From Rufibacter radiotolerans (lineage in GTDB: Bacteria > Bacteroidota > Bacteroidia > Cytophagales > Hymenobacteraceae), in contig NZ_CP010777.1 in NCBI RefSeq assembly GCF_001078055.1, positions 4,679,001 to 4,743,000 on the forward strand: a DNA stretch of 64,000 nt. The letters run 5' to 3'. Position numbers and translations under genes: made by a program. The notes under the pieces are model-generated. The model was not told where the DNA came from. It saw only the letters and a list, made by a program, of their open reading frames with translations, and did not search any database. Position 1 is the stretch's first letter. Each line of letters begins with the position of its first letter. Positions 63,771-64,000 of the stretch are shown here, piece after piece.

Positions 63771-64000
63771 TCAAAGGCGGGCTTTTAGCCGGCTGAGCGT
63801 GGAGGGCGAAATGCCCAGGTAAGAGGCGGCCATTTTGTTGGAGACCCTGGCCAGGAAATCGGGTTGCTGTTGGAGGGCCCACTGGAGCTTTTCCAGGGCA
63901 TCAAACCCCTGAAACCCATAGATTCTTTTCTGGGCCGTGATAAAGCCCGTCTCAATTATCTGCCGGTAAATAGCCGCGAAGGCTGGAATGGTGTCTACCA
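63771..64000 (-). CDS. Crp/Fnr family regulator, C-terminal part (partial)
   Basis: Only the last 76 residues are in the window; the start lies beyond the right edge. The reverse strand ends in FDALEKLQWALQQQPDFLAR, VSNKMAASYLGISPSTLSRL and KARL. The helix-turn-helix AASYLGISPSTLSRLK is the DNA-recognition part of Crp/Fnr-type regulators. The cAMP-binding-like domain would be upstream. The gene lies on the same strand as, and just before, the GlcG/HbpS-uraH pair, so it may control it (inference). Confidence 0.75.
   Translation of the reverse strand, partial: VDTIPAFAAIYRQIIETGFITAQKRIYGFQGFDALEKLQWALQQQPDFLARVSNKMAASYLGISPSTLSRLKARL

Noticed and set aside
1..64000. tRNA, rRNA, prophage, IS transposase and riboswitch genes
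   Set aside because: I looked for these by eye on both strands and saw none that I could support; a covariance-model search would be needed to exclude small RNAs.

Overview
The window reads as a chromosomal segment of a Bacteroidota bacterium, most likely Cytophagales/Hymenobacteraceae (a Rufibacter-, Nibribacter- or Pontibacter-like organism). The grounds are the TAnnTTTG-type -7 promoter boxes typical of this phylum, the near absence of Shine-Dalgarno sequences, FadL- and Omp85-type outer-membrane proteins, an archaeal/eukaryal-type ProS, and the gene content. The placement is inference; no rRNA or tRNA gene was seen. Nearly all genes are metabolic or housekeeping. There is no prophage, transposase or CRISPR array. 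The unusual content lies in the intergenic DNA.

Layout. 1-8 kb: the start of a 2-oxoacid dehydrogenase E1-alpha gene, a small lipoprotein, an M16 protease, a cassette-like stretch with a broken gene, ispF, an M28 peptidase and lutB. 8-13 kb: a serine biosynthesis pair (a SerB-SerA fusion plus a class V aminotransferase), an Lrp regulator and a glycerophosphodiesterase. 13-16 kb: a REP-like palindrome cluster, then a small membrane protein, a PRC-barrel protein, a metallo-beta-lactamase-fold hydrolase and a small disordered protein. 17-25 kb: a large outer-membrane fusion protein and a shorter paralogue of its central domain, with vsr and small genes between, then a DsbA/FrnE-like protein. 25.7-31.8 kb: the complete 2-oxoglutarate dehydrogenase complex (sucA, sucB, lpdA). 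32-46 kb: a FadL-type porin, a low-complexity lipoprotein, proS, a cation/proton antiporter, a LOG-family protein, hemH, era, der and three very small lipoproteins. 45-49 kb: murQ with a sugar kinase (peptidoglycan recycling), a cytochrome b5-like protein, an IR-flanked GIY-YIG element and an arginase-fold protein. 49-58 kb: a fatty-acid beta-oxidation cluster (acyl-CoA ligase, MarR regulator, FadB-like, FadA-like, acyl-CoA dehydrogenase) interrupted by a four-helix-bundle (S23/bAvd-like) gene. 58-64 kb: a secreted beta-propeller-like protein, recG, uraH, a GlcG/HbpS-like protein and the end of a Crp/Fnr regulator.

Repeats. About thirty copies of one degenerate palindrome (core TTTTAGGCCTGTTTT, a short loop, then AAAACAGGCCTAAAA) sit between genes, roughly one every 2 kb. 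Their arms change together so that pairing is kept. A second class is short tandem arrays of 7-bp units, usually as inverted pairs; one pair closely brackets the four-helix-bundle gene. A third is a 393-bp unit in which 37-bp inverted repeats bracket a GIY-YIG nuclease gene. These three classes are the strongest candidates for undescribed biology here.
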